This document shows positions 26,941 to 35,854 of a stretch of 64,000 bases of DNA, piece after piece. Origin of the DNA: Fimenecus sp964540535 (GTDB taxonomy: Bacteria > Bacillota > Clostridia > Oscillospirales > Acutalibacteraceae). The stretch lies in assembly GCA_964540535.1 (NCBI GenBank), contig CAZIMO010000007.1, positions 1 to 64,000 on the forward strand, given 5' to 3'. Numbering within the stretch: the first letter of the stretch is position 1; every line of letters starts with the position of its first letter. Both the position numbers and the translations under genes were made by a program. Below the pieces are notes generated by a model. The model saw only the letters and a list, made by a program, of their open reading frames with translations. It was not told the origin of the DNA and made no database searches.

Positions 26941-27471
26941 TTACTTTTTATTTATGAGCTTCACAATTCTCGGTCGGTTGTATCGCTGAACAATTACAAA
27001 TACCGTGTCAAATGCGGCGGCAATGACCGATGTGATTATAAACATTGCAGATGCTCCGTATTTTAGTGAAAAAAGAATAGGCACAAAGCTCAAAACCGCA
27101 ATAGTTTCGTGAACAACTTCTGCCTGACACATACCTTTTGCAATATCAGTAAGGCTGTTGTTCTTAATCTCCAAGCTTTCGGGACTCCAAGTGGGAATAT
27201 GTGATTTCCACTTTTTTACTTTCAGCAGTTTATACAGCTTCTTTTCAAACTTTTTAGGCAAAAATCGCTTTGCGCTGTAATCAAAATTGCTGTTGCAGAT
27301 TTTTTTAATTGCAAATCCGACAGTAAGACGCATTACAAAATGATAAGAAAATGTCATAGCGGTTATGTAAAGAATTTCAAAAATTTCATTTTGAGTAAAT
27401 CTAAATGCCGTATAAAATAAACCGAAAAATAAAACTGAAAGTGCCGTTGCACCATACATTGATTTTTTCAT
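26941..27471 (-). CDS. CrtO-like membrane acyltransferase (glycosyl-diaponeurosporenoate acyltransferase family)
   Basis: 176 aa with four predicted membrane helices. KKWKSHIPTW and the C-terminal QRYNRPRI match the family named for staphyloxanthin CrtO. No carotenoid genes are nearby, so the lipid or glycolipid substrate is probably something else. GGGGTGG precedes the ATG. It is the first gene of the five-gene minus-strand operon and has its own promoter. Confidence 0.7.
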   Translation of the reverse strand: MKKSMYGATALSVLFFGLFYTAFRFTQNEIFEILYITAMTFSYHFVMRLTVGFAIKKICNSNFDYSAKRFLPKKFEKKLYKLLKVKKWKSHIPTWSPESLEIKNNSLTDIAKGMCQAEVVHETIAVLSFVPILFSLKYGASAMFIITSVIAAAFDTVFVIVQRYNRPRIVKLINKK

Positions 27472-27498
27472 AAGCCACCCCTAATTATTTACAGTATC

Positions 27499-27527
27499 AG
27501 TTTATCATAAATGCTTATTTAAATCAA
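27499..27527 (-). promoter_or_regulatory. Promoter of the CrtO-like/DUF6472/YhhN/transporter/phosphoesterase operon
   Basis: On the minus strand TTGATT (27522-27527) and TAAACT (27499-27504) have a 17-bp spacer, about 28 bases before the first ATG. Confidence 0.65.
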
Positions 27528-27575
27528 TGACATACATATTTTTAAAAAATTGTTTAAAATATTTGTAAAAAGCTG

Positions 27576-27604
27576 TTGACAAATTCAAAATCGTATATTA
27601 TAAT
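27576..27604 (+). promoter_or_regulatory. Promoter of the tRNA-Met/tRNA-Glu unit
   Basis: TTGACA (27576-27581) and TATAAT (27599-27604) with a 17-bp spacer: perfect sigma-A consensus, 29 bases before the first tRNA. Confidence 0.85.
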
Positions 27605-27633
27605 AATCAAGCCGTTAAAGCAGCGGCGATTAT

Positions 27634-27710
27634 GGCGGCATAGCTTAGTTGGCTAGAGCGTCCGGTTCATACCCGGAAGGTCACAGGTTCAAGTCCCGTT
27701 GCCGCTACCA
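27634..27710 (+). tRNA. tRNA-Met (CAT), elongator type
   Basis: 77 nt including encoded CCA. Acceptor arms are GGCGGCA and TGCCGCT, the anticodon loop TTCATAC is closed by TCCGG/CCGGA, and the T loop is GGTTCAAGTCC. The paired 1-72 end argues against an initiator tRNA, and overall it resembles the Bacillus elongator tRNA-Met. A CAT-tRNA for Ile is less likely. Confidence 0.93.
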
Positions 27711-27715
27711 AATAC

Positions 27716-27790
27716 GGCCCGGTGGTCAAGCGGTCAAGACACCGCCCTTTCACGGCGGTAACACGAGTTCGATTCTCGTCCGGGTCACCA
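27716..27790 (+). tRNA. tRNA-Glu (TTC)
   Basis: 75 nt including CCA. Acceptor arms are GGCCCGG and CCGGGTC, the anticodon loop CTTTCAC is closed by CCGCC/GGCGG, and the T arm is ACGAGTTCGATTCTCGT. Five bases separate it from tRNA-Met; both share one promoter and terminator. Confidence 0.95.
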
Positions 27791-27792
27791 CG

Positions 27793-27829
27793 AATAAAGA
27801 GTACACTTTCGTGTACTCTTTATTTTTTA
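27793..27829 (+). terminator. Terminator after the tRNA pair
   Basis: AATAAAGAGTACAC-TTTC-GTGTACTCTTTATT hairpin followed by TTTTT. On the other strand it may also stop the converging GH39 gene. Confidence 0.88.
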
Positions 27830-27863
27830 TACTCACATTAAAAATGCAATTTAGTATGATTTC

Positions 27864-29303
27864 TTAATTTTTATAAATAATATACATTTTTACCTCGTGC
27901 GGTTTAAGAGTTTCATTTACAGCTGAAAGTGTAATTTGCTCTTGCTTTGGCTTTGAGTATTTTTTCAGCTTTTCAATTTCTGTTGTTGTCGGGTACTGTG
28001 ACGCACCAAGCTTCAACCAATTGTGATAAGCCGATGTACTTTCATTAAGAGTATAGACAGTGCCTGTATATTCTGCGCCAAGGTCAATATATATTTCAAT
28101 ATTATTAAGAACGAAAACATCGTCTCTTGCAGTGTCAGTCAGCTTTGACCTGTCACCGTTCGCAAATTCATCTGTATAGTAACAGTAGTTCCATATAATA
28201 ATTCTGTATTCATCATTCTGCTTTGTGATGATATAACGGTCAGCAATTTCAACAATTTCATCACCGAGCATATTGAGAAAATAATATGCCCAATATGACG
28301 GCTTTTTAATATTATCTGTATTGATTAAGCCGAAACCGCCGTGAAAAGGAATTAAACCCGGTCCGTTTTCCTCAAAAATATCGGTAAATGTCCAGAAACC
28401 AAGACTGTTAACCTTACCGAAATTGTGAGTGATGTTATACAAAATGAACGGCGCCATAAACGGTGTATCGTGAATTAAATCTCTCGGACTTGGTGAGGAG
28501 TTCCATTCAGTAAGATGTATTTCTGCATTCGGGTATGGCGAATTGTCAACAATGTTTCTGATATTGTTAAGGAAATCAAGGCATATATCCTTGCTGATAT
28601 ATCCCATTTGTTCTGCGCCGTCACCGTCAAGCGCCCAACAGGTCGGATAAGGGTGAGCAGAAAAGAAATCAACAGGCAGTTTTTTATTATTACAAAATTT
28701 AATGAATTCTTTCAGATAACCCAAATTCTCTCTGAAATCCGCGCCGCTTGTTGACGGTCCGCCTACACGGTAATCTTCACACACGGATTTAACAGCGTCA
28801 ACCGACACCTCATAAAGCTTGAAATATTCTTCTTGAGTTCCTCTGAAAAATGAGCCTAAATTAGGTTCATTCCACACCTCAAAATACCACTGTTTAACCT
28901 CATCGGTTCCGTATCTTTCAGTAAAGTGCTTAACTGTTTCGCTGATTAAATAATACCATTTGTCATAGTCGGTCGGCGGACAGCCGTTAGCTTTCCACCA
29001 AAATGTAGTATTCGGCACAGCAGCTAATTTAATCGGCATAAATCCAAGCTCGACAAAGGGCTTGATATTGACTGACAAAAGAAAATCGAACAGCTTGTCA
29101 ATATAGCCGAACCAAAGAACAGGCTTGCCGTTTTCATCCTCATCATATACTGCCATATCATCATGAAAAAGACCGTGAAAGCGTATGTATTCAAAGCCGA
29201 TTTCCGACTGCAACTCCCTTAACTGCTCTTGAAAATCTGCACGCAGCCCTTCTGCCGCTCTGCCGAAGGTTATGCACTTTTTGAAATATTGATCGTTTGT
29301 CAT
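27864..29303 (-). CDS. Glycoside hydrolase family 39 (beta-xylosidase-like)
   Basis: 479 aa TIM-barrel glycosidase. The acid/base Glu is in WYFEVWNEPNL and the nucleophile in IHLTEWNSSPS; AHPYPTCW and FWTFTDIFEENG complete the GH39 pattern. A C-terminal beta domain follows. There is no signal peptide, so it is intracellular. The known GH39 activity in Firmicutes is beta-xylosidase, but other specificities occur. AAAGGA precedes the ATG. The gene lies 48 bases after the AraC regulator and is probably co-transcribed with it. Confidence 0.83.
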   Translation of the reverse strand: MTNDQYFKKCITFGRAAEGLRADFQEQLRELQSEIGFEYIRFHGLFHDDMAVYDEDENGKPVLWFGYIDKLFDFLLSVNIKPFVELGFMPIKLAAVPNTTFWWKANGCPPTDYDKWYYLISETVKHFTERYGTDEVKQWYFEVWNEPNLGSFFRGTQEEYFKLYEVSVDAVKSVCEDYRVGGPSTSGADFRENLGYLKEFIKFCNNKKLPVDFFSAHPYPTCWALDGDGAEQMGYISKDICLDFLNNIRNIVDNSPYPNAEIHLTEWNSSPSPRDLIHDTPFMAPFILYNITHNFGKVNSLGFWTFTDIFEENGPGLIPFHGGFGLINTDNIKKPSYWAYYFLNMLGDEIVEIADRYIITKQNDEYRIIIWNYCYYTDEFANGDRSKLTDTARDDVFVLNNIEIYIDLGAEYTGTVYTLNESTSAYHNWLKLGASQYPTTTEIEKLKKYSKPKQEQITLSAVNETLKPHEVKMYIIYKN

Positions 29304-29351
29304 TGTTCTTTTTCCTTTCTAAAAATGAGTTACGATTAAAGCAACCCTTAA

Positions 29352-30227
29352 TCAAACTTTAACACAAATATAGTTTTGAGTACGAATTTGTTTTCTGAAT
29401 TCACTTGGCGATATTTTCATATGCTTTTTAAACACCTTACTGAAATAATTGTCATTAGAAAAACCGCAGGCTTCGCTTATATCGCTTAAATTCATATCTG
29501 TTGAATTAAGCAGTTCAACAGATTTTTCAAGTCTTACTTTTGTTAAATAATAAATTGGATTTTCACCCGTATATTTAACAAATTCTCTTGATAAATGGCT
29601 TTGTGAAACGCCTAAATATTTTGCTGTCTGAGCTAATGAAATCGGTTTTGAATAATTCTTATCAATATATTTTTTTGCATTGTTAATGAGGTTTGACATA
29701 GTATCAAAATTGATTTCATTATCGCATAACAGGCATAAAAAGCGAAATGCTTCGCTGTCAGCCGAAAACGTATTTTTTATCAATCCGTTTTTTGCTTTAT
29801 CGTACAAATCAAAAAGCAATTTCACGGCAGGATGATATTCTGAAAGATGCATCACATTGTTCAAGCGGTTGATAACATACTGATAATACGGCAAAACTGC
29901 TTTTCCCTCAAATGTAATATATATAAATTCCCACTCGGTTTCTTCATTATTTTCATCAAAATAATAAGTGGTGTCAGAGGGTGTTGCAATAAAAAAGGCA
30001 TCACCTTTTTTCATTGTGTAAATTTGATTTTCTGTTTTAAGCGTACCGCCGCCGTTTAATGTGTATTGAAATATGTAACCGGAAAATCTTTCTTGATTAT
30101 CCCAATAATATTTTTTGCTGCGCCGTATTTCTCTGCCTACATTAACAAGCTTAATCACCGGATTATCAACATTGCTTAAAAAGTTAAAGGCGTAATTGTT
30201 ACAAATATCATTTATCGTTTCTAACAT
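29352..30227 (-). CDS. AraC-family transcriptional regulator
   Basis: 291 aa from the ATG at 30227, AGAGG ten bases upstream; the open frame to 30251 is unsupported. The N-terminal half is a cupin-type sugar-sensing domain (GGGTLKTENQIYTMKKGDAF). Two helix-turn-helix motifs end the protein: SLAQTAKYLGVSQSHLSREF and DISEACGFSNDNYFSKVFKK. It likely senses a sugar and controls GH39 with itself and the divergent GH4/GH29 genes. Confidence 0.9.
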   Translation of the reverse strand: MLETINDICNNYAFNFLSNVDNPVIKLVNVGREIRRSKKYYWDNQERFSGYIFQYTLNGGGTLKTENQIYTMKKGDAFFIATPSDTTYYFDENNEETEWEFIYITFEGKAVLPYYQYVINRLNNVMHLSEYHPAVKLLFDLYDKAKNGLIKNTFSADSEAFRFLCLLCDNEINFDTMSNLINNAKKYIDKNYSKPISLAQTAKYLGVSQSHLSREFVKYTGENPIYYLTKVRLEKSVELLNSTDMNLSDISEACGFSNDNYFSKVFKKHMKISPSEFRKQIRTQNYICVKV

Positions 30228-30317
30228 CAAAATATTACCTCTTTTTATCAAATCATTACAGTTGAAATGCAGTCTGACATTTTGTAATATAGAATTAAAG
30301 CTATTGTATTTAAGTCG

Positions 30318-30360
30318 ATTTACTTAAATAATTATACCACTTATTTACATTGAAGTAAAT
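30318..30360. promoter_or_regulatory. Inverted repeat between the AraC and GH4 genes
   Basis: ATTTACTT (30318-30325) and AAGTAAAT (30353-30360) are exact inverted copies, with CTTATTTAC between them as a further partial copy. The position, in a divergent intergenic region beside an AraC gene, makes it a candidate operator. Confidence 0.4.
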
Positions 30361-30391
30361 AATCAAAATATTGCAGAAAGAGGTACTTATA

Positions 30392-31714
30392 ATGAAAATC
30401 ACTTTTATGGGAGCAGGCAGTACGGTATTTGTAAGGAATATTATAGGCGACTGTCTTTTGACAGATTGCTTAAAAAACAGCGAATTTGCTCTGTACGATA
30501 TTGACGCGTCAAGGCTTAACGAAAGCAGAGTTATTGTTGAGGCAATGAACAATTTTTTGGGAAATCCCGCGACAATTAAAACCTATCTTGGAGTGAATAA
30601 CAGAAAGGCGGCATTAAAAAATTCAGCTTTTGTAATAAATGCAATTCAAGTGGGAGGATATGACCCTTGTACTATCACTGATTTTGAAATTCCCCAAAAA
30701 TACGGTTTGCGTCAGACTATCGGTGATACACTTGGTATTGGCGGTATAATGAGAGCATTACGCACAATCCCTGTTGTTGAGGATTTCTGTAACGATATGA
30801 ACGAGGTTTGTCCGGATGCAATATTCCTTAATTATGTAAATCCCATGGCAATGATTACAGGGTATATTCAACAATATGTATTCCCAAACACGGTTGGTCT
30901 TTGCCATTCCGTACAGACCTGCGCGCAAAGTATACTCAAGGGAGTCGGAATGGAGGAATATGAAGCTGAAAGGAAGGAACTGATTGCAGGAATAAACCAC
31001 CAGGCATGGCTGCTTAAAATTGAAGATAAGTTCGGCAATGATCTGTATCCCGAAATCAGAAAAAGAGTGCATCAAAGGCTCTTGAATGATACTGAATTTG
31101 ACGATCAAGTTAGAAATATATATGTTGAAAGATTCGGCTATTACTGCACAGAGAGCAGTGAACATAATGCAGAATATAATCCGTATTTTATTAAAAGCAA
31201 ATTTCCAGAATTGATTGAAAGACACAATATTCCGCTTGACGAATACCCAAGACGGTGTGTTGACCAAATTAAACGCTGGAAAGAGGAATTTGAGCAATTG
31301 AAAGTAAGCGGAATAAAAGAATTCGGCCGTTCAAATGAATATGCGTCGCGCATAATGGAAGCAGTAGTTACAAACACACCATACAAAATCGGCGGAAATG
31401 TTCTTAATACAAATCACCTGATTACAAATTTCCCCGAAGAAGCATGTGTGGAAGTTCCTTGCCTTATTGACGGCGTTGGTATTCATCCGACTGCAATCGG
31501 TGCTTTGCCGACAGCTTGCGCCGCATTGAATATGACAAATATAAACTGTCAGTTAATGACAATAGAAGCTGCAAGAAGCCGTAAGAAAAATGATGTTTAT
31601 CTTGCCGCAATGCTTGATCCGCATACATCGGCGGAATTGGATATAGATACAATCATCAAAATGTGTGATGATTTGATTGATGCGCACGGCGATTATTTGC
31701 CGAAATTTAATTGA
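30392..31714 (+). CDS. Glycoside hydrolase family 4, alpha-galactosidase (MelA) type
   Basis: 440 aa from the ATG at 30392, with AAAGAGG upstream. The N terminus KITFMGAGSTVF is the NAD-binding fold of GH4, and metal ligands are in GLCHSVQ and GINHQAW. GH4 enzymes use NAD+ and Mn2+ in an oxidation-elimination mechanism. NYVNPMAM and the Cys-His pair fit MelA-like alpha-galactosidases; a related alpha-glycosidase specificity is possible. It is divergent from the AraC regulator. Confidence 0.86.
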   Translation: MKITFMGAGSTVFVRNIIGDCLLTDCLKNSEFALYDIDASRLNESRVIVEAMNNFLGNPATIKTYLGVNNRKAALKNSAFVINAIQVGGYDPCTITDFEIPQKYGLRQTIGDTLGIGGIMRALRTIPVVEDFCNDMNEVCPDAIFLNYVNPMAMITGYIQQYVFPNTVGLCHSVQTCAQSILKGVGMEEYEAERKELIAGINHQAWLLKIEDKFGNDLYPEIRKRVHQRLLNDTEFDDQVRNIYVERFGYYCTESSEHNAEYNPYFIKSKFPELIERHNIPLDEYPRRCVDQIKRWKEEFEQLKVSGIKEFGRSNEYASRIMEAVVTNTPYKIGGNVLNTNHLITNFPEEACVEVPCLIDGVGIHPTAIGALPTACAALNMTNINCQLMTIEAARSRKKNDVYLAAMLDPHTSAELDIDTIIKMCDDLIDAHGDYLPKFN

Positions 31715-31839
31715 TTTTGCATATAATTTATGCAAAGCAAAGCGTTGTTGCCGCTTATGTACTTTTTAAAATGTTTATCGTTTATCATAAATATTCCCTT
31801 TTATTATTTATGATTAAATTGTATAATCAAATAGAGCGA

Positions 31840-31941
31840 TAGCGTGAAAAATACAATGAAAGGAACGATACCGTGCATAAAAAGTCATTTTTAATGACTC
31901 TTTGCGCGGATTCTGTATCGCAAGGCGATTACTATGATTAA
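31840..31941 (+). promoter_or_regulatory. Repeated leader element in front of the GH29 gene
   Basis: About 100 nt that match 58200-58307 with few changes and no gaps in the core: GAAAAATACAA-GAAAGGAACGATACC, then GTCATTTTTAA, GCG and CTGTATCGCA-GGCGATT. The RNA can fold with GATAC/GTATC closing an inner hairpin AGTCATT-TTTA-ATGACT. A good promoter was not found, though TATAAT lies at 31822-31827. Confidence 0.65.
31873..31941 (+). CDS. Upstream ORF overlapping the GH29 start (22 aa)
   Basis: GTG start, AAAGGA eight bases upstream. The product is (M)HKKSFLMTLCADSVSQGDYY plus D. The equivalent frame before GH43 reads MHRMSFLTAFCAIAVSHGDF and continues YAFT, with conservative exchanges K/R, L/F and Y/F. 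In both, the glycosidase ATG lies 61 nt after this start codon, in the +1 frame, and the uORF stop falls just inside the glycosidase gene. The main gene has little ribosome binding site of its own, suggesting translational coupling. Expression is not proven. Confidence 0.45.
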   Translation: MHKKSFLMTLCADSVSQGDYYD

Positions 31942-33409
31942 AGAATATCTTAACAAAATTGACAAAGTAATTGAAAACGGAAAATACAAGGATGATTGGC
32001 AGTCTCTTTCAAACCACAAAACGCCCGAATGGTACTACCGTGACAAATTCGGTATATTTATTCATTGGGGCATTTACAGTGTTCCTGCTTACGGCGATGA
32101 ATGGTATTCAAGAGCGATGTATGATAAAAATCACAGGGAATTTGAGCATCACAAAAAAACCTACGGCGACCAAAAGAATTTTGGCTACAAAGATTTTATA
32201 CCTATGTTTAAGGCTGAAAAATTCAACGCTCAAGAATGGGTTGATTTATTCAAAAGGTCGGGCGCAAAATTTGTTATGCCTGTTTTGGAGCATCACGACG
32301 GCTTTGCAATGTATGACACGGCTTTTAACCGTTGGAACGCAAAAAAAATGGGACCTTGCAGAGATATTGCAGGCGAAATTAAAACCGCATGTGAAAAAGA
32401 GGGACTGACATTTTGCGCTTCTTCACACAGGGCAGAGCATTACTTCTTTATGAATATGGGCAGAACCTTTGACAGTGATGTCAATGATGATAATTACAGG
32501 GATTTTTACGGTCCTGCATATTACTGCAAAGAGTTTCACAGCGACACTCTGCACGCAACCACAGCGGATACCTTTTCAACAGCTCCCACGGAAGAATGGC
32601 TTGAGGATTGGCTGGTTCGCACCTGTGAAATAATAGATAATTACAAGCCAAAAATTCTGTATTTTGATTGGTGGATTCACAATCACGCATTTAAGCCTTA
32701 CCTCAAAAAGCTGTGCGCATACTACTACAACAGAGCTGAAGAATGGGGTGAAGATGTAACAATTAACTATAAACACGAGGCTTTTCCTCCGACAGTTGCT
32801 ACATTTGATGTTGAACGGGGCGCATTGACGGATATTTCCCCTATTCCGTGGCAGACAGACACTGCAATAGGCAAACGCTCGTGGGGGTACAGAGCAGATA
32901 ACGAATATAAACCGTCAAGGCAGATAATCTGTGATCTGATTGATATAGTCAGCAAAAACGGAATGTTACTTTTAAATATAGGACCAAAGGCAGACGGCAC
33001 TTTTACCGACGAAGAAACCTCGGTGCTTATTGATATAGGAAAATGGTTAGATGTAAACGGCGAGGGAATTTACGGCACAACATTTTGGAAAAACTTCGGC
33101 GAAGGAAAGGTTAATAATGAGGGCGGATTTTTTAAAGATAATGCTGAAAAGAAGTTTACTGATAAAGATTTTCGCTTCACCTATAAAAATGGGTATGTAT
33201 ATGCTTTTCAGATGAAAGCGAACGGCAAAAAAATTAAAATTAAATCCTTTGCCCAAAAAGGCCGTCACGATTTTTTGGTTAAATCTGTTTCAGTTCTCGG
33301 TAATAATAATGTTAAAAATTTTCAACGCACAGACAAAGAAATGATTATAGATCTTGAAACCAAGCCTCAAAACGATTTGCCGATTTGCTTTAAAATCGAA
33401 ATCGAATAA
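31934..33409 (+). CDS. Glycoside hydrolase family 29, alpha-L-fucosidase
   Basis: 491 aa. GH29 features: FGIFIHWGIYSVPAYGDEWY near the N terminus, VLEHHDGFAMYD, and the nucleophile Asp in LYFDWWIHN (usually followed by Gly rather than Trp). LLLNIGPKADGTF and a C-terminal beta domain follow. No signal peptide, so intracellular. It removes alpha-fucose from oligosaccharides such as mucin or milk glycans. The ATG has only a weak ribosome binding site (AAGGCGA) and overlaps the upstream ORF, so translation is probably coupled. It lies 219 bases after GH4. Confidence 0.88.
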   Translation: MIKEYLNKIDKVIENGKYKDDWQSLSNHKTPEWYYRDKFGIFIHWGIYSVPAYGDEWYSRAMYDKNHREFEHHKKTYGDQKNFGYKDFIPMFKAEKFNAQEWVDLFKRSGAKFVMPVLEHHDGFAMYDTAFNRWNAKKMGPCRDIAGEIKTACEKEGLTFCASSHRAEHYFFMNMGRTFDSDVNDDNYRDFYGPAYYCKEFHSDTLHATTADTFSTAPTEEWLEDWLVRTCEIIDNYKPKILYFDWWIHNHAFKPYLKKLCAYYYNRAEEWGEDVTINYKHEAFPPTVATFDVERGALTDISPIPWQTDTAIGKRSWGYRADNEYKPSRQIICDLIDIVSKNGMLLLNIGPKADGTFTDEETSVLIDIGKWLDVNGEGIYGTTFWKNFGEGKVNNEGGFFKDNAEKKFTDKDFRFTYKNGYVYAFQMKANGKKIKIKSFAQKGRHDFLVKSVSVLGNNNVKNFQRTDKEMIIDLETKPQNDLPICFKIEIE

Positions 33410-33414
33410 AACAT

Positions 33415-33692
33415 AAGGTGAAGAGAGCCGAAGCCAATATGGTTTAAAATGGAATATTTCTCTCTGAACTGCGTTAAAAATCTCACCATACGGCAGTATG
33501 CTTTCGATTTTGTGCCTTGTTCAGAAAAAAATCTGTTCACTTTAAACTGCTTCGCACCGAAAAGGCAGAGAGTACGGATGGATTTTTGCTTTTAAGACAG
33601 CAGTCGGGCTGACGCCCGACAAGGTCGCAAAAGTGAAAATACGCCGTAATCAAGAGTTTTCGGCATATTGTGTTCGACTCCCTTCACCTTAA
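33415..33692 (-). repeat. Dispersed element, copy 3 (inverted)
   Basis: The full-length copy fills most of the gap between the GH29 and argF 3' ends. Ends are AAGGTGAAGAGAG and CTCCCTTCACCTT. It contains hairpins CCATAC-GGCA-GTATG and GTCGGGC-TGAC-GCCCGAC. Compared with copy 1 the terminal repeats differ (AAGGTGAAG versus AAGGTGACG) but remain self-complementary. Confidence 0.85.
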
Positions 33693-33693
33693 A

Positions 33694-33727
33694 AAGGTCA
33701 GAACAGATTTTATCTGTTCTGACCTTT
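33694..33727. terminator. Bidirectional terminator between GH29 and argF
   Basis: AAGGTCAGAACAGA-TTTTA-TCTGTTCTGACCTT is a 14-bp perfect stem with T runs on both strands, suited to end the arg operon (minus) and transcripts from the plus strand. Confidence 0.85.
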
Positions 33728-33746
33728 TATCTGTAATCAGCTAATT

Positions 33747-34658
33747 TTATTTTTTCTCCATCAAGGTTACCATTACAGCTTTTTGTGCGTGCAAACGGTT
33801 TTCTGCCTCGTCAAAAATCTGATCTGCGTATGCCTCGAATACTTCTTCGGTAATTTCTTCACCACGGTGTGCAGGCAGGCAGTGCTGAACCATACAGCCG
33901 CTGTTTGCAACGCCCAGAAGCTTGCGGTTAATCTGATAAACGCCCTCAAACACTTTACGGCGTGCTGCGGCTTCTTCTTCTTGACCCATTGACGCCCAAA
34001 CATCAGTGAAAATCACATCAGCGCCTTGACAAGCTTCCATCGGATCACGGTGAAGAGAAAATCCGCCGTTTTCATTTGCAAAATCAAGAACCTTTTTATC
34101 AGGGTCGTAGCCCTCGGGGCAGGCAACCGAAACTGTCATACCTGTTTTAAGACCGCCCACAATAAGGGAATTTGCCATATTATTACCGTCGCCTACATAG
34201 CACATTTTAAGTCCGTCAAGATGTCCCTTATGTTCACGAACCGTCATTAAATCGGCAAGCACTTGGCAAGGATGGCAAAAATCGGTTAGTCCGTTGATTA
34301 TCGGGATTGAGCCGTATTTTGCAAGCTTTTCAACCTCGCTCTGCTCAAAGGTTCTTATCATAATACCGTCAAGATAGCGTGAAAGAACACGAGCGGTATC
34401 TTGAATTGGCTCGCCCCTGCCTATCTGCAAATCACGGTTTGAGAGAAAGAGCGCTTGACCGCCAAGCTGATACATACCTGTTTCAAAAGAAACACGGGTT
34501 CTTGTTGATGATTTCTGAAAAATCATACCGAGCGTCTGACCCTCAAGGCGATGATGCTTGATATTATTCTTTGTTTCATATTTAAGCTGGTCCGCAAGGT
34601 TGAGAATATCCGTTATTTCTTCGGTTGTGAGAGCCAACATACTTAAAAGGTGTTTCAT
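33747..34658 (-). CDS. argF: Ornithine carbamoyltransferase
   Basis: 303 aa, complete. Carbamoyl-phosphate site SSTRTRVSF, the DFCHPCQ loop, and ornithine-site HCLPAHRGEE are intact. It converts ornithine and carbamoyl phosphate to citrulline. It is the last gene of the arginine operon, three bases after argD. The anabolic role is inferred from the operon; no arcA or arcC is present. Confidence 0.96.
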   Translation of the reverse strand: MKHLLSMLALTTEEITDILNLADQLKYETKNNIKHHRLEGQTLGMIFQKSSTRTRVSFETGMYQLGGQALFLSNRDLQIGRGEPIQDTARVLSRYLDGIMIRTFEQSEVEKLAKYGSIPIINGLTDFCHPCQVLADLMTVREHKGHLDGLKMCYVGDGNNMANSLIVGGLKTGMTVSVACPEGYDPDKKVLDFANENGGFSLHRDPMEACQGADVIFTDVWASMGQEEEAAARRKVFEGVYQINRKLLGVANSGCMVQHCLPAHRGEEITEEVFEAYADQIFDEAENRLHAQKAVMVTLMEKK

Positions 34659-34661
34659 AAA

Positions 34662-35834
34662 TTATACCCCCAAGAATTTTTTAAGAATTTCAAGTCCCCT
34701 GTCGATTTCTGATTTTGTGATTACAAGAGGCGGCAGCATTCTCAATTTGTTTTTAGCGGTGAGAATAAGAAGTCCGTTCTCACTGCATTTTTTTGCGATT
34801 TCGCCTGCATTTTTTGTCCTTAACTCAATGCCTATCATCATACCGAGACCGCTGACAGACTTAACCTCTTCAATTTTAAGAAGCTCGCTTTTTATGTATT
34901 CGCCTTTTTCAGCAATTTCATTTAAAAATTCATCTGTGATGGTTTCAAGAATATATTTTGCGCCTGCACAGGCTACGGGATTTCCGCCGAAAGTTGTACC
35001 GTGAGTACCTGCGGTCAATACATTTGCGCATTTTTCAGCGCAAAGGCAAGCGCCCATGGGCAAACCGTTGCCTATACCCTTTGCAACTGTTATAACATCC
35101 GGTGAAATTCCTGCGTGTTCATAGGCAAAAAGCTTACCTGTTCTGCCCATACCTGTTTGAACTTCGTCGATAATAAGAAGAATATCTTTTTCTTTGCAAA
35201 CCTTTTCAACTGCTTTGAGGTATTCAAAATCAGTCGGAACTACTCCGCCCTCACCTTGAACGATTTCAAGGAGAACTGCGCAAACAGTATTGTCGGCGGC
35301 TTTCAGAAATTCATCTGTATTGCCTGCTTCAACATATTTAAAACCATTGACAAAGGGATTAAAAAACTTGTGATAATGCTCTTGACCCGTTGCAGTAATG
35401 GTAGCCATTGTTCTGCCGTGAAAAGAGTTTACCAAAGTAATTATATTATATCTGTTTTCGCCGTATTTTTCAAAGCTGTACTTTCTTGCAAGCTTAATTG
35501 CGCACTCATTTGCCTCAGCTCCCGAATTGCAAAGAAAAACACGGTCAAAGCCTGTTTTTTTGCAGAGCATTTGAGCATATTCTGCAACAGTTGAATTATA
35601 ATAAAGATTTGATGTGTGCTGAACCTTTTTAAGCTGTTCAGTCACGGCATTTATCCAGCCCTCGTTATTATATCCGAGAGAATTCACGCCGATACCCGAG
35701 CCGAAGTCGATAACCTCGTTGCCCTCGCTGTCTTGAAATGTTGCACCGTTACCCTTTTCAACTGAAACAGGAAAATGCGCATAAGTGGGCATTAAAGAAT
35801 TGTCAGCTTTATTTTTAATTGTATCTAAAACCAT
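34662..35834 (-). CDS. argD: Acetylornithine aminotransferase
   Basis: 390 aa class III aminotransferase. FLCNSGAEANECAIKLARK, LLIIDEVQTGMGRTGKLFAY and the PLP lysine in VAKGIGNGLPMGA are present. It transaminates N-acetylglutamate semialdehyde to N-acetylornithine. It lies 20 bases after argB. Substrate assignment rests on the operon, since related enzymes share these motifs. Confidence 0.94.
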   Translation of the reverse strand: MVLDTIKNKADNSLMPTYAHFPVSVEKGNGATFQDSEGNEVIDFGSGIGVNSLGYNNEGWINAVTEQLKKVQHTSNLYYNSTVAEYAQMLCKKTGFDRVFLCNSGAEANECAIKLARKYSFEKYGENRYNIITLVNSFHGRTMATITATGQEHYHKFFNPFVNGFKYVEAGNTDEFLKAADNTVCAVLLEIVQGEGGVVPTDFEYLKAVEKVCKEKDILLIIDEVQTGMGRTGKLFAYEHAGISPDVITVAKGIGNGLPMGACLCAEKCANVLTAGTHGTTFGGNPVACAGAKYILETITDEFLNEIAEKGEYIKSELLKIEEVKSVSGLGMMIGIELRTKNAGEIAKKCSENGLLILTAKNKLRMLPPLVITKSEIDRGLEILKKFLGV

Positions 35835-35854
35835 ACTAATACCTTCTTAAATCA

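Noticed and set aside
27649..27867. 72-codon plus-strand frame across the tRNA pair
   Set aside because: It reads through tRNA-Met and tRNA-Glu and has no ribosome binding site; the tRNA folds explain the sequence.
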